Shown: positions 23,460 through 34,400 of the stretch, piece after piece
How positions within the stretch are numbered: position 1 is the stretch's first letter
Layout: every line of letters begins with the position of its first letter
DNA from: Sabethes cyaneus
Taxonomy: Eukaryota > Arthropoda > Insecta > Diptera > Culicidae
Reading direction: 5' to 3'
Length of the DNA stretch: 64,000 nt
NCBI RefSeq assembly: GCF_943734655.1
Contig: NC_071354.1
Location: 231,997,206 to 232,061,205 of the forward strand
The notes under the pieces: generated by a model
Seen by the model: the letters and a program-made list of their open reading frames with translations, nothing else
Database searches by the model: none
Told to the model about the DNA's origin: nothing
Translations under genes and position numbers: made by a program

Positions 23460-23605
23460 TTTTCCCTTCTTTATCGACAGACTTCGCAGTCGGATGTTAG
23501 GGTACAGGAGAATTACATGGCTAATGAAACGATCCTACTGACCACCAAGGTTCATTCGGCAACTGATTTGTCTCACTTCGTAACTCAAAGCTAACTGGGA
23601 CGAAG
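23460..23605. repeat. Dispersed repeat, copy 2
   Basis: This is the partner of 18590-18770: a shared CCTTCTTTA-CGACAGACTTCGCAG start and CAAAGCTAACTGG end. Confidence 0.5.
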
Positions 23606-24297
23606 TGATGTAATTACATTGTTAAAGATGCTTTTCATATGAAGAGCAAATATTCTATATTGCTTCCTTGAGGAACGCCAGGTTTTTTTGTAAACACGCG
23701 CGTAAATATAAATCAACTTGTTTTCTTTTTTTTTTTTTTTCAAACCGATGCAAGAGGATCTAAAGTCGAGTAGAATGGATGAAACCAGTCGACCAGCATA
23801 ATTTCAAAGAGCATTCCAGCCACTCTTCCTGAACGGGAAACATAAATGATCGTTCGTGATATCGGGATATTTGTCATGCGCAAAGGACTTGTTGAAAATA
23901 TAGTAACACGGTTATTTCTAACACGCAGCGACAAAAAATAGCCGCTGGTCAGTTAGATGCTGTCAGATACAGCGGAGAATGATCTGCAGTCATGGGCTAA
24001 AATGATCAGGATTTTACTGTATTTTTAATGAATGGGCTATACCGTGCTGCCAAAAACTATTATTTTTGCCAATATCGGAATCTCACTCTCATTGTATTTG
24101 TTCTGTTTCATTGAATTGAGTTCTGCAAAATAATTCAACTCTTTAACAACACAATAGTAGCGGCAATTACAAAAGCCATAACAAGCTTGGTTAGGCTTTA
24201 CGAAAACTCAAATAACTCTGCATTAAGGGTATGTTTGTCCGCACTAACAATGATCGAAAAACAAGTTCGTCATTTTGACGTTATCCAATCTCGTTCC

Positions 24298-24753
24298 TAC
24301 TCTATTCCATACGAAGGACTGCTGGTGAGATTGTTCTATTTTTACCATATATACCACATTTCCTCTTAATATCATATTATTAATAGTATTATTATTGACA
24401 TCATAAATGTGGAAGGCTGGATGATGGAGTGGATTGCCAACCTGAATCCTTAAGGTCTGAAGCAAATATGGCACTTCTCAACTCAAAACAAACAAATCAT
24501 CACGTGGGTTAAAGTTGGTACAGCGAAATTGATTATTACATGGAAGGACCCTAATGCTGGAAGGCGACTCTTATAACCCCGGAATGCGCACAAGTGCCTC
24601 TGCTTGTGGGTCCGCCCAATCCCTTTTGGCCCTTCTGCAGCAGCATTAGTGTGAAATACATTTGATAATCAAATTTGGATCTACTGTAATTCTACCTACA
24701 GACATTGGCAAGTCCTTGAAATGATGGTGGCTTTCCCCTACTACTACTACTTA
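24298..24753 (+). mobile_element. Retroposon with 20-bp target site duplication and CTA-repeat tail
   Basis: An identical 20-bp sequence lies at 24278-24297 and 24754-24773 and flanks this 456-bp segment exactly. The segment starts TACTCTATTCCATACG and ends in a CTACTACTACTACTT tail. Long target duplications plus a simple-repeat 3' end are typical of LINE-mediated retroposition. The first about 180 bp match 1400-1585 in the opposite orientation. No open frame of interest is present, so it is a SINE-like copy or a 5'-truncated LINE. Confidence 0.85.
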
Positions 24754-24773
24754 ACGTTATCCAATCTCGTTCC

Positions 24774-25480
24774 GTCCCACCCGAACGTGTTTTGTCCTGT
24801 TTGCCTGACTTGTTTTGGAACATGCAATGCCGTTAAGGAAAGAAAATTGACTCATATACTCAGCGTTGATTGGGAACCTTCCAGATTTGTTTGATTCTCC
24901 ACATGCCTAGCCAAACAAACGAAGCTCAAAATCTTCCAGATTTTTGCTAAATTTCCATTTCAAGTGAATTTTTTCATCTGCGGTGAATAAAATCTCCAAG
25001 CCATTTTTCAAAAACTGCTTATGTGTCAGACCAAATGACTGCCAGATTTCTGCAGGACAATTTTTTCTCTCGTTTGCTATAGTTTTGTAAAAAACTGTTG
25101 GGAATCCTGCTCATAGTAGCCAGTCTGTGATGTATGTGTCGTCTGCGTTTGGGGAGATAAGAAATCATAGAAAAAGTGAGTCAAAAGCTAAGTTTACTGG
25201 ACAGAATATTTTACTGGACTAGCATAGGGAAAGAAACCCTCACTCGGTTTGTTTACAGTTTACAGATTGGCCATTTTGAAAACTTGATACCGAAATCTCC
25301 AACTCAGAATTTGGAACATTGGATTTTCTTTTTTTTTAACACATTAAGCACTACCGTCGTGGTTGTAAGCTCGATTCTTGATAGAATCAGTTCATTCGAT
25401 GTTTGATGATTGAGTACATTGGGTTTATTCTCAAGCTCCCACCACATGCTTCTTACTTCGTATTGAATTGTAAATTTTAA
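24774..25480. other. Non-coding DNA, no gene seen
   Basis: No recognisable coding sequence. A T-run lies near 25329-25338. Confidence 0.35.
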
Positions 25481-25499
25481 CAACTAATGGTGGTTCTTG

Positions 25500-26165
25500 T
25501 CAGGGCTAATTATAAGAGTGGTACTGGCTTAAGGTGCGTAATGAAACCTCTTGTCCAAGGGTAAATTATAACTAGGTTCCGCACAAGTATAAATTTGTTT
25601 TTGTTGCCGACAAATTTGCAGGAAAATTTATGATTTGGCAGGCCATTGCAGATGTGGCAGAAGCACGAAAGTTTTCGTTACAAATAAGACAATGACGTCG
25701 GAACTGTACCATTTTGCCGTTCATTCAATGGTGGCGTTTTGGTCAGATTTGGCAAGCTTACAGCAAAGTCGTTCAAGAATGATATGCAAAGAAAGGGGTC
25801 CAGTTTGTTTCGAAAGACCTTAACCCACTCAATTGCCCCCAATTCCACCCTATTGAGAAATACTGGGCAATCCTGTAGCGGAGACTCAAGGCAAAAAGAA
25901 AAGTTGTCAAAGACATCAATCAGAAGAAGATCTAGTGGAATAAGATAGCCAAAACGATGGACGAAAAAAGTGTGCGCTGCCTAATGAGCTATATTAAAGA
26001 AAAAGTTTGAGAGTTCCTTCAAAACCGTGACGAATAATTTTATCCGAATTTTTTCTTAAAAGTATGAAGAAAATACTACATTTGTGTAAGAAAAGATCTT
26101 AAATTCAATAATAAATAACTGAAATACACGCAATTGTTTTTGTTCCAATACTATCTGGCGCAAGC
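25500..26165 (+). pseudogene. Tc1/mariner transposase, C-terminal half, mosquito DD37E-like
   Basis: Across two or three frames the translation gives FVADKFAGKFMIWQAIA, then KTMTSELY, FWSDLAS (second catalytic aspartate), VQFV-KDLNP-NCPQF-PIEKYWAI (third catalytic residue Glu in PIEKYW), and the tail KIAKTMDEKSVRCLMSYIK followed by KVREFL. A stop follows near 26030. The order and wording match mosquito Tc1/mariner transposases with a DD37E triad. The N-terminal half and the first catalytic aspartate are missing, and frameshifts occur near 25690, 25800 and 25890, so it is inactive. Terminal inverted repeats are not evident. Confidence 0.75.
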
Positions 26166-26199
26166 TTTAGCCTGCAAATAAAGTTAGATTATGCAAATA

Positions 26200-26335
26200 C
26201 ACTGAAGTCGATTTTTACGCGGTTTTTTACGCGAATTTCGGAATTTGCGCGGTTTTTTTACGCGAATTTTGGAATTTACGCGGTATTTTTAACGCAAATT
26301 TCGGAATTTACGCGATTTCCGAAATTTACGCACAG
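26200..26335. repeat. Minisatellite of about 30-bp ACGCG-containing units
   Basis: Four to five units of the type TTACGCG-GTTTTTT-ACGCGAATTTCGGAA are visible, with minor variation in T-run length. Similar TTTTACGTCC-AAATTTGAATTAA units occur at 38090-38131 and 39745-39830. Confidence 0.8.
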
Positions 26336-26712
26336 TCTCGTAGCGTCTTTCTGCATAACCACTCACAAGGCAAACAACTCGTGAGCAGCCAGCTGCCCGT
26401 AAGCGCTAGCGGCACACTGGGATACAGATGTTGCACTACTTTTTGTTTTATTCTTCATCTTATGCCCTCGATTTTACACGTGGGTGAGAGTGCGAGTCCT
26501 CGCGAGTGATCGGTATCAGTTGCTCAGGCTGCAATGAAGTGCGATTGCGACGCCCGTGGCTGTTAGCTAAATACACACTCGCAAAAATCGTTGCAGTGCA
26601 TGAATAAACAAGAGCGGGAGTCCGAAAGGAATGCTTATGCCGGCGTGTTCATTAGAACAAGTACGCGTGTGTGAGAAAATTAGCCCACACAAGTGTGGGC
26701 TGCCTCATACCT
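26336..26712. mobile_element. Copy 2 of the hairpin-ended element, internally deleted
   Basis: Blocks match 57735-57810 and 58460-58728 of the larger copy in the same order, including GTGCGAGTC, ACACACTCGCAAAAA and the right-end palindrome. The right-end palindrome AGCCCACACAAGTGTGGGCT (26689-26708) is a perfect hairpin with 9-bp arms. The left end runs into the ACGCG minisatellite and no target duplication could be read. Confidence 0.6.
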
Positions 26713-26879
26713 TGCTGCTTCATCGAAGATGAATCTGCTGATTACGGATTCTGAAGAGATTCGAAAATTTCCCCCGAAAAGTTTCCAAATAATTTATTAT
26801 CATTAATACCACTTTCCCACTACGTTTATGTGAGTGTTTTGATTGTTGTGTTTTGTTGCGAATAGATTTTCATCAGGAG

Positions 26880-27421
26880 GAGGTGGAGCGCAAATGGAAA
26901 GCGAAGAATGACGTAGGCGTATGAATCATGCACTGCAGGTACTACTTGGAATGATTCTCAAAATACACTTGTCGAAATTTGAGAGAGTACGATGGGTCGA
27001 TCACGTCGCAAGAATACCGGATGACCATGCAGTGAATCTGCTCTCTTCTAGACCTTCATCGGCCTTAAGGGCCCCATGCACGTACGCATATGTTGGGTTG
27101 GAAACGAATAAAATGTTGGCGGGTCATTCAGGTCGAGCGACAAACCCAACATCTTCTTTTGCTTGCTTGCTTCGTGGTGCTCATACATGGGCGAGAGTGT
27201 TGACCGAGCATGAATTAACCAACATTTTCGGCGAACATGTTCGTATGTGTATGAGGGCCTTTAGGAATAGAGAGACCCTACTTACTAGATGGCTCGACCA
27301 GGTTGAAGCCGATTTGCTTGTGTCGAGATGCTCAACGAATTGGCGGCAAATAGCCCAGGACCCAATGCAGCGGAGAGTAACTCTAGATACACCACTTGCC
27401 ATTCCGGCTTTATGCTGTTAG
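26880..27421 (+). pseudogene. Non-LTR reverse transcriptase C-terminal remnant
   Basis: The open frame 26921-27421 (166 codons) contains RVRWVDHVARIPDDHAV near its start, matching the RLRWAGHVxRMPDD signature near the C-terminus of RTE-like or related elements. Near its end TRWLDQVEADL and NWRQIAQDP match the expected TRWxDQVxxDL and NWRxxAxDR block. In intact proteins these two blocks are closer, so about 70 codons between them (27060-27270) are probably an insertion. The upstream catalytic domain is absent. Confidence 0.75.
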
Positions 27422-28004
27422 AGGAGAAGGAAGAAAGTTTTATATTAACCACTTATTTATTTAATGCTACAGTTTTTGACGTAGGACTACGTCTTTGTTT
27501 ACTATACTGGGACTGGGTAGCACTTTGTAAAAACGAAAAATAGAAGTGTAACGTTTGAATGAAATATTTCAAACGCTAATAGCTACTATACTACTGAACG
27601 AAACATAACAGTTAATATGTCGTTTGATAGATAAAATGTCCAGCAATTTTATAGTAACATATTAATAATAATTTTTTATACGCTAAATAGTGAAAATGTG
27701 TGTAAAGTTTTAAGGCAGAATTTTCCCATACATTTCCCTTGTGATCGCCTAGCTTCACAGGCACGGACGACAATTAGATACACCAAAGGATTTGGATCCA
27801 AATGATAACCTTTGAGACCACTTTGTAAGCCACACTCCTTTTCCAATCCAATTGGCAACATCGATGGCTATTGACGACAACACCGACCCCGAAGACAAGC
27901 GGAATCAGCGGGCAATGGCCAACGTGAATCCCACACGATGCACTTTGCGTTACATTTTGCATTATCCCCATCGCAGACATGCGAAATTGTTCGATAGCTT
28001 GCTC

Positions 28005-28172
28005 AATCAGTGTCGGACAATCATTTAAGCAGCAGCAGCCGATATGGTTTCCTCCACCACCTACACTAGCTTACAAGTAGCAGCGGCAGTGCCAGTGACT
28101 ATAAAATGGTACACTTGGTTCGCCGCCAGCTCATTTATCGCACTATCGCACTGACGGACGGTCAGAATTTTA
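28005..28172 (+). repeat. Direct repeat copy 1 with TATA box and initiator-like sequence
   Basis: This segment and 28366-28540 are about 90 percent alike by eye. Both contain CTATAAAATGG, and TCATTTATCGCAC begins about 32 nt downstream of the TATA start, the expected TATA-to-start spacing in insects. A CAG run upstream differs in length between copies (three against five units). No downstream open frame was identified. Confidence 0.7.
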
Positions 28173-28365
28173 TTTACCGACGGCTATCGGACACTGAAGG
28201 CAAATGGAAACGGATCGACTGACGGGCAGCAAATTCAGCAGCAGGCCGTTGTGGTCTTAAACAGTTCTTATAAGAACTATAGTAATTGAAGAATGGAAAG
28301 ATTTTTCTACACTTTCTAAAATGGTTAACGCTCCATTTTGCGTTATACCATGGTAACATGGGAAA

Positions 28366-28540
28366 TGCTTGCTCATTCAGCGTCGGATAATCATTTGAGC
28401 AGCAGCAGCAGCAGTCGATCTGGTTTCCCCCACCACCTACACTAGCTTACAAGTAGCAGCGGCAGTGCCAGTGACTATAAAATGGTGCACTTGGTTCGCC
28501 GCCTGCTCATTTATCGCACTGACGGACGGTCAGTATTTTG
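28366..28540 (+). repeat. Direct repeat copy 2 with TATA box and initiator-like sequence
   Basis: This is the second copy of the 28005-28172 segment, about 190 bp downstream of it. TATAAAATGG and the downstream TCATTTATCGCAC keep the same spacing. Confidence 0.7.
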
Positions 28541-29219
28541 ATAAAACTAATCCATTTCTACTTTACAGTGATTTGGTATTTCCTATCACTCCTGTATTAG
28601 CGGACAACCATCATCCTAGAGTCTAAAGGACCGAATAGCGACATCCATCTATATATTGGCAACAGTAATTATAGTACTGATTTTTAAGAAGTGCTATCAG
28701 CTCAAACATAGTTCTTTTCAGGGCCGCCAAACAATTTCAAACGGTTTTTTTCAAAACCACCATTGATTCAATGAAGAATTAAATCAGAATATTTTGCTCT
28801 TCTTTTACAAATAAACACTCAAACAATGATACTCACAAATACTCAAATATGCATATGCCAGAAATGCAGTTTACATTAATCTTTGATTTAATGATCAGAC
28901 ATAAAGTTATACTTCATCGATTAAAACATGTTATCAATATAATGAGTATTATATGACACAGTCCTACGTCACCCTTTCGTACAACCCTTAGGGCTGTATA
29001 CCTTGTAGTTTTTAATGTAGACGAAATGGCTCCCCCTCGAAGTGGCGCTCCAAGCAGTTGCTTGTTTTGCTTAAGGGAAGCGCCGGCCCTGTATATATAT
29101 AAGAGGCTTGTCTGTAGCCAAAACGAGGGGCGCCATATATTTTCGTGGTTATAATCGCCCACATTAAGAAAAGATTTAAATCAATCATACCAGAATGCCG
29201 GAGGCTCAGATTGTTCGAC

Positions 29220-29990
29220 CGCAAGTGTTTGTGAAGTCCCTAGCAGTACGCCTTTTAATCTCACGGCTGGTTTTCTTGTCCTCTATTGCCAGTGAGCCTT
29301 GGTACATGAACTCGTCGATTACCTCAAACTCATCCCAGTCGCTTAGTCGGTATTGTATTGGCTAAGCGGAGTCTATCGGGATCAATCCCGCTCGCCAGTC
29401 GCTAGCATGGCTGGCTAGCTAGACTGCTTCACATCGCAAAACCATCGCCTTGTCTAAGTCCCCTGCGAGATTCAAATAGATTTGACAATCCACCCAAGAT
29501 TCTTACACAGCACTTGATAACATGAATCGAAGCCATGATAAGTCTAGTAAGCTTCCCTGGAAAGCCATTTTTTCCAGGATTTTCCATAGCTCTTGCCGGT
29601 TTACACTATCAAATGCGGCTTTGAAATTAATGAACAGGTAACGCGCAGGAACTCGGAATTCGGGGCACTTTTGAAGAATCTGCCGCAGGGTGAAGATTTT
29701 CGTCCGTTGATAGACCGACCCTCCATGAAGCCGGCCTGATAACTTACCCCGAATCTATTCGCTATTGGAGACAGTTGATGGAAGATGACTTAGGAAAGCA
29801 ATTTTTAGGCGGTTTTTACAATTTAACTTATCGCCCTTCTTGTAGATACGGAAAATAACCCCGTCTTTCCACTTTTCCGGTAGTTGTTCTGTATCCCAAA
29901 TCTTAGCAATCAATTAACACTAATAGCCGGTCAACTTGTCCGATCCTTTCGTTCTGCTTTGTTGTTTTTCTTTAACTTCGCACATCGATG
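29220..29990 (-). pseudogene. Non-LTR reverse transcriptase remnant
   Basis: Minus-strand reading gives AKIWDTEQLPEKWKDGVIF then IYKKGDKLNCKN, the classic entry to the reverse transcriptase domain. It continues with FTLRQILQKC, RYLFINFKAAFDSVNRQEL (motif A region with catalytic Asp replaced by Asn in the first position, FINFKAAF) and, far downstream, DEFEVIDEFMYQGSLA with KKTSREIKRR. Much of the catalytic core is deleted between about 29360 and 29560. That gap holds a stretch with a short palindrome around CGGGATCAATCCCG, possibly an inserted tRNA-like piece. The family is the same as at 56.9-59.0 kb. Confidence 0.75.
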
Positions 29991-30335
29991 GGGGCGGAAG
30001 GTACATACATAACATGATCACACCTTATCCAAGTAATTTAAAATTGGAATTATCTTTCAGTTAGGTATAGAAATATATTAATTATAAATCTTCGTTCGGT
30101 ATGGTGGTGGTTCTGAAAAGTGCCGTTTTGAATATTTTTGTGGCCCTAAAAAAGACAGTTTTTTAGGGGCGAGAAGCTTGCTAGTGATTCGTTGTTCCTC
30201 CTTTTCGGGGCGTGCTCGTTGCAACTGTTGAGCCTTCCTTCTCAGTGTTGGAACACTGGCTATTGGAGTCGTTTGTAACTTTTTATTTCGGATACTCGCA
30301 GGTCGTCTCAATCCATTGTATTGTATTTTAATTTT

Positions 30336-30770
30336 GACGTAGGACTTCGTCTTTGATTTCTATATTGGGGTGCACTTTAGAAAAACGAAAAGGGAACATG
30401 TAACGAAAAGTGGTTATGGTTTGTTCGCTTATAACTCAGTCTTCTACTTCAGAATTGTCGCCATCCATGGATGTTTAGTAAGTCAAATTTGACAATTTCA
30501 CACCCCTGATGGCAACAGGCATACAGGTCATCAGCATCGATTCATTCACTGTATCTTGCACTGAAAAGCTTTTACTAGCAACTATCACTACAGTCTGCCC
30601 CGCTAGTAATCCGTGCTGCCCGCTTACTTTCCATGTTAACTAAATTTGATCTTGAAACTTTACATACATTTTCACTATTAAGCGTATAAAAGATTATTAT
30701 AGGTATGTTACTGTAAAATTGATGGACCTTTTATATATCCAACGACATATTAATAGTTATGTTTCGTACG
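30336..30770. repeat. Rearranged fragment of the GACGTAGGACTACG element
   Basis: 30336-30420 matches the left end of the 27478 copy in the same orientation. 30655-30770 matches 27600-27715 in inverted orientation. The piece is therefore an inverted or foldback derivative. A minus-strand open frame at 30078-30311 just upstream is unrecognised. Confidence 0.6.
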
Positions 30771-30930
30771 TTATGTTCCGGAATTTCCAGATCGACTCAA
30801 AATACATCCAAATGTCCACTAAATCCTGTGATTTGATACTCCATTTGCCATATTTTCGAAGCGATTTCAAAATAACCACTTTTGAGTTCTGGTAGAACCG
30901 ATGCCGGATGTTCCGGAGTGTGAGGCATAA

Positions 30931-31467
30931 CCCGAGCAGGGTTTTAGAGCAAATTGGAAACAAAATTTGATATCTTGATGTAACGGATTTTGAATACTCG
31001 ATGTGATTTCATTTTGGTCGACTTAGCGGTTAAAATATCAAAATTGATTGCAAAAATTCCACGCCGTGAAATTAAATTGAATACTACTTTTGCTATCAAA
31101 AATATCAAACGGAATACTAATCTTGCTGTTACACAATATTAATAGAAAAGCAGAATTAGTTATCATTTTACTATCATATCATCATCATTTTGCTATCATC
31201 AAATAATTTGAATCAACCATTTTACTAGAAAAAAATTAAGTGAGAATAGATTAATTTAAATATTGAAGGTTTATTTACATCATCATTTACATCATATAGA
31301 ATCTACCAACACATTTTCTTTCAATAAAAATGGAAGCAAAATGATAGCAAAGTCTGATACATCATACGTGCCATTTTGAGTTGGTAACAAAACATGTTTT
31401 CTATTTGATATCAACAGCAGAATATGTAATAATTTTGATATACTTTTGTTGTCAATCCTTGCTCGGG
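30931..31467. mobile_element. MITE-like element with CCCGAGCA terminal inverted repeats
   Basis: The left end CCCGAGCAGGG is mirrored by CCTTGCTCGGG at the right end, and the subterminal parts also pair loosely (GGAAACAAAATTTGATAT against ATATACTTTTGTTGTCAA). The interior is A+T-rich with repeated TTTTGCTATCAT words. The target duplication is unclear. Confidence 0.6.
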
Positions 31468-34400
31468 AAGCCAGTGCTCTCAGGATAGTATAAAATTTAA
31501 ATTCATAATTAGTGACCACAAATAAAATGGATAACTTTTGCGCAGTCAATTAAGCAGATTTCTAGTTTAATTGCATCTGCTACTGATTACGTCAAAAAAA
31601 TCCCACCACGATCTGGAATATCTCCGGGAAAATGAAACCGTAATTTACTAGCATATTTTTTCATTAAAGGCCAATCTAACGTGGTTCTTCTAAGACTAGT
31701 TGCAATCGATTGAAAATCGGTGGAGATAGATCCAAAAGTGTAACTGAAAGTACCTTCATTTTTGATGTCGGGGACGTAAAGGTTAATCGATATTATCGGA
31801 CATTTTTAAAGTTACCAAATACCATTTTTCCTTCCCCGCTTTGCATTTATGTTCGGGAAACAGCACTTTTTCCTTTCGCATTTTTAAATGCTACCGCAAT
31901 TAAAGGACATACACCTGTGGCTGTGAGTACATGAGGTTCGACAGCTCGATCAATGAAAGTTAGCTAAGCCGTCAATCTGAATCCAAAGAGTCCAAAGCAA
32001 AGGATGTACTTATGTACTAAACTAACTAGACACAATGCTGAATGACAGTGTGAAAGGAGGTGTATTTCGTCACTAATGGATGGAGCAATAATAAAACTTT
32101 TAATCCTTGTTGTAAGTCTTCCACCGAAGATGGTGACAAGGGTTCTTAATTAGGTAAAGTCCGAGCTCAGCGAAAAAGTTTCGTGATTACACTTGACAAC
32201 TAACTTTTTTTTCCAACAATCACACTTGCAGAGAATGGATTAATGGACTTCATTTCGAAAGTGTTAAAGTTTTCCAATTGCTGACCACAACAATGCATCA
32301 GAATCCTCTTCACCCAAAACAAAGAGGCTCTATGATTAAACTGTTGTTCTGATATGTAGGATGTATGATGTATTGTGTCGTTCACAAAGAGAATGACAAT
32401 AAGCCAAATGGTGAGTGATGAGCATAATTATTGTTATCAATTACCATAAGGTACGTGACTTGGATCGAAAATTAACTAAATTTCACTGCACAGAGCAAGG
32501 TGGTGTTTCACAGCCGTCAGTTTCCGACTACATAATAATGCAAAGGAAGTGCTGTTCCCGGCATTGAAATTCAATAATTTGAGTTTCATTAGTTATGAAA
32601 AATGAATCGTTTCCTTCTAGTTTCGAAGGTAGAAAAAAACTTCCTTTCTTAGTCGGAACTGTGCAGCAGCCGATTGCGTGACATAATTCCTTAAGGTTGT
32701 GGCATTTATCTTGTCATGACAAAGTACTAATAGACACAGATAGAGCTTACAGCGATAAGCCCCCCAATGACAATTCCTAGCAAACGAGGCTTAAAATCAA
32801 TGAGGAACGAACGCTAGCGTAGGTACATTCCGGCGGGCGAATGTATTTCACCGCTTCCCCGAGAGGTACATTTCTCGAGCAATCGATGTCCGGAATCGAT
32901 GCCAAACAGTAAAAGTTTATAAAGTCGCAATAAATAATAATGATAATTATTTATTGCCTTTCGATGCGGTGTTCCTTTTCCTTCGGTTCCCCCGGTGCAT
33001 GCATGTGCTTAGGTATTATACACAGTATGTGGGGCCGAATGCACCTAGCCTAGGCTGTGAGTGCAAATTAAACTGCAAGCCGAGAAAAACAATCTTCTCC
33101 GCTAAGTGGCAACCGGTTCGAGCCGGACCGCGGCACCGGTCGTGCGTCACTTTCGTCGTGCCCTGGCTGCCCGCGCGCGGTGTGGCGATCGTACTTACGA
33201 GGAAAATTGCGAACTTCAGAAAAACACGGTGGACCGACCCTTTCACAACAAGCTCACATGTTAGTGCAATGTTTGTTCAGTCATTCATTCTAGTTGAATA
33301 TGTACCTAAGTTTGTTTGTCCTAATCTTCGAACCGTGTTGGGATGAAGGGCACTTCAAGAAGGTACTACCGTTGGGTGAGAGGGTTGATAACTGAGTAAT
33401 TTAGTGCTCAAACTGGTTTCATTTTATCAATCTCACGTCCGGTTGATCATAAAATCAATATTTGAACATTAATCACACAAAACAATTGGCCCTTGGTGTG
33501 GATGTGTGTGCGATAGGGTTGGAGAGTGATGTTTTTTATGATTGCCGAGGAGGCGCGGCTCTTTGTTTCAGAGTTGAGTACTCTCGGTCGGCCGTCCGGG
33601 AATTGTTGCGCTCTTCCTTGTCGCCGGTTTTGTTAACTTTTGACATCCGATGTCAGTCGTGATAATCGTCCGCCGCATAGGCGGCAAGTCACGTTTTCTG
33701 CACTGGAATTGAGTGAAAAGGTGCAGTTTTGCATTTTAGATCTCCTGTGGATGCAGCAGCAGCGACGCTTGGGATGCTCTTCTTTGTCTAGAATAGAATT
33801 CTTATCGTTTCAGGAAGATGGGTCAACAGATTTCCGCACTTAGAATGCAGCGAATATTGAATATGAGTTTCGACGATTGTATTAATGCTAATAGTGCGAT
33901 CACTTCGTAGATCACTTCGACTAGATTAGGACGGCTCAACAGGAATCGAAATGCATCGTGACTTTTGAGTCATTCAGTGACTTCAGGATCACATCTACCG
34001 GGCATGTTCCGTCAAGGTTCTAGCAGTATTAAATTACATGCCATCCGGAACATTCACCGGGCTCGTGCTTCGATATTCTCGCTGCTGCAGAACCAACTCG
34101 AAAATGTCAATAAACTTGCTTGTTTACCGTAGCCGAATGCCGGTACTATTATGATAATGAATCTGTTTACTTTCAGCAACAATTCGCACACATCTAGTTG
34201 ACCTTTCTGTTGCCGCGAACAAAAGCTGTCCGTAACCGTGCGATGGCGATGTGATGTGACACACAGGCTCAGTCAGTTGGTGATCGAAATCCGAGAGCGA
34301 GCTTCGTCGTATGCGACTCTTCGGCGGCTGACCAATACAACCAGACGCCGCCGCCGCTGCCGCCGTCGACCGACTCTAACCGACCATCCATACGTGTAAC

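Larger units (their letters stand above)
27478..29014. mobile_element. Dispersed element with GACGTAGGACTACG end, copy 1
   Basis: The left end (27478-27700) matches 38132-38290. The right end (28740-29014, finishing with CCTACGTCACCCTTTCG and CTTGTAGTTTTT) matches 39530-39744. The terminal GACGTAG word and the right TAGTCCTACGTC word are inverted relative to each other. The middle kilobase differs between copies and holds a duplicated TATA-containing segment. Minus-strand frames at 27676-27980 are unrecognised. The class of this element is unknown to me. Confidence 0.6.

Noticed and set aside
29355..29480. Palindrome around CGGGATCAATCCCG as a tRNA gene on the minus strand
   Set aside because: Only a B-box-like palindrome is present. 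It may be a small inserted piece in the reverse transcriptase remnant but cannot be classified.
32954..33346. 130-codon open frame in the repeat-poor island
   Set aside because: No recognised domain, an overlapping frame on the opposite strand and no splice or promoter context.
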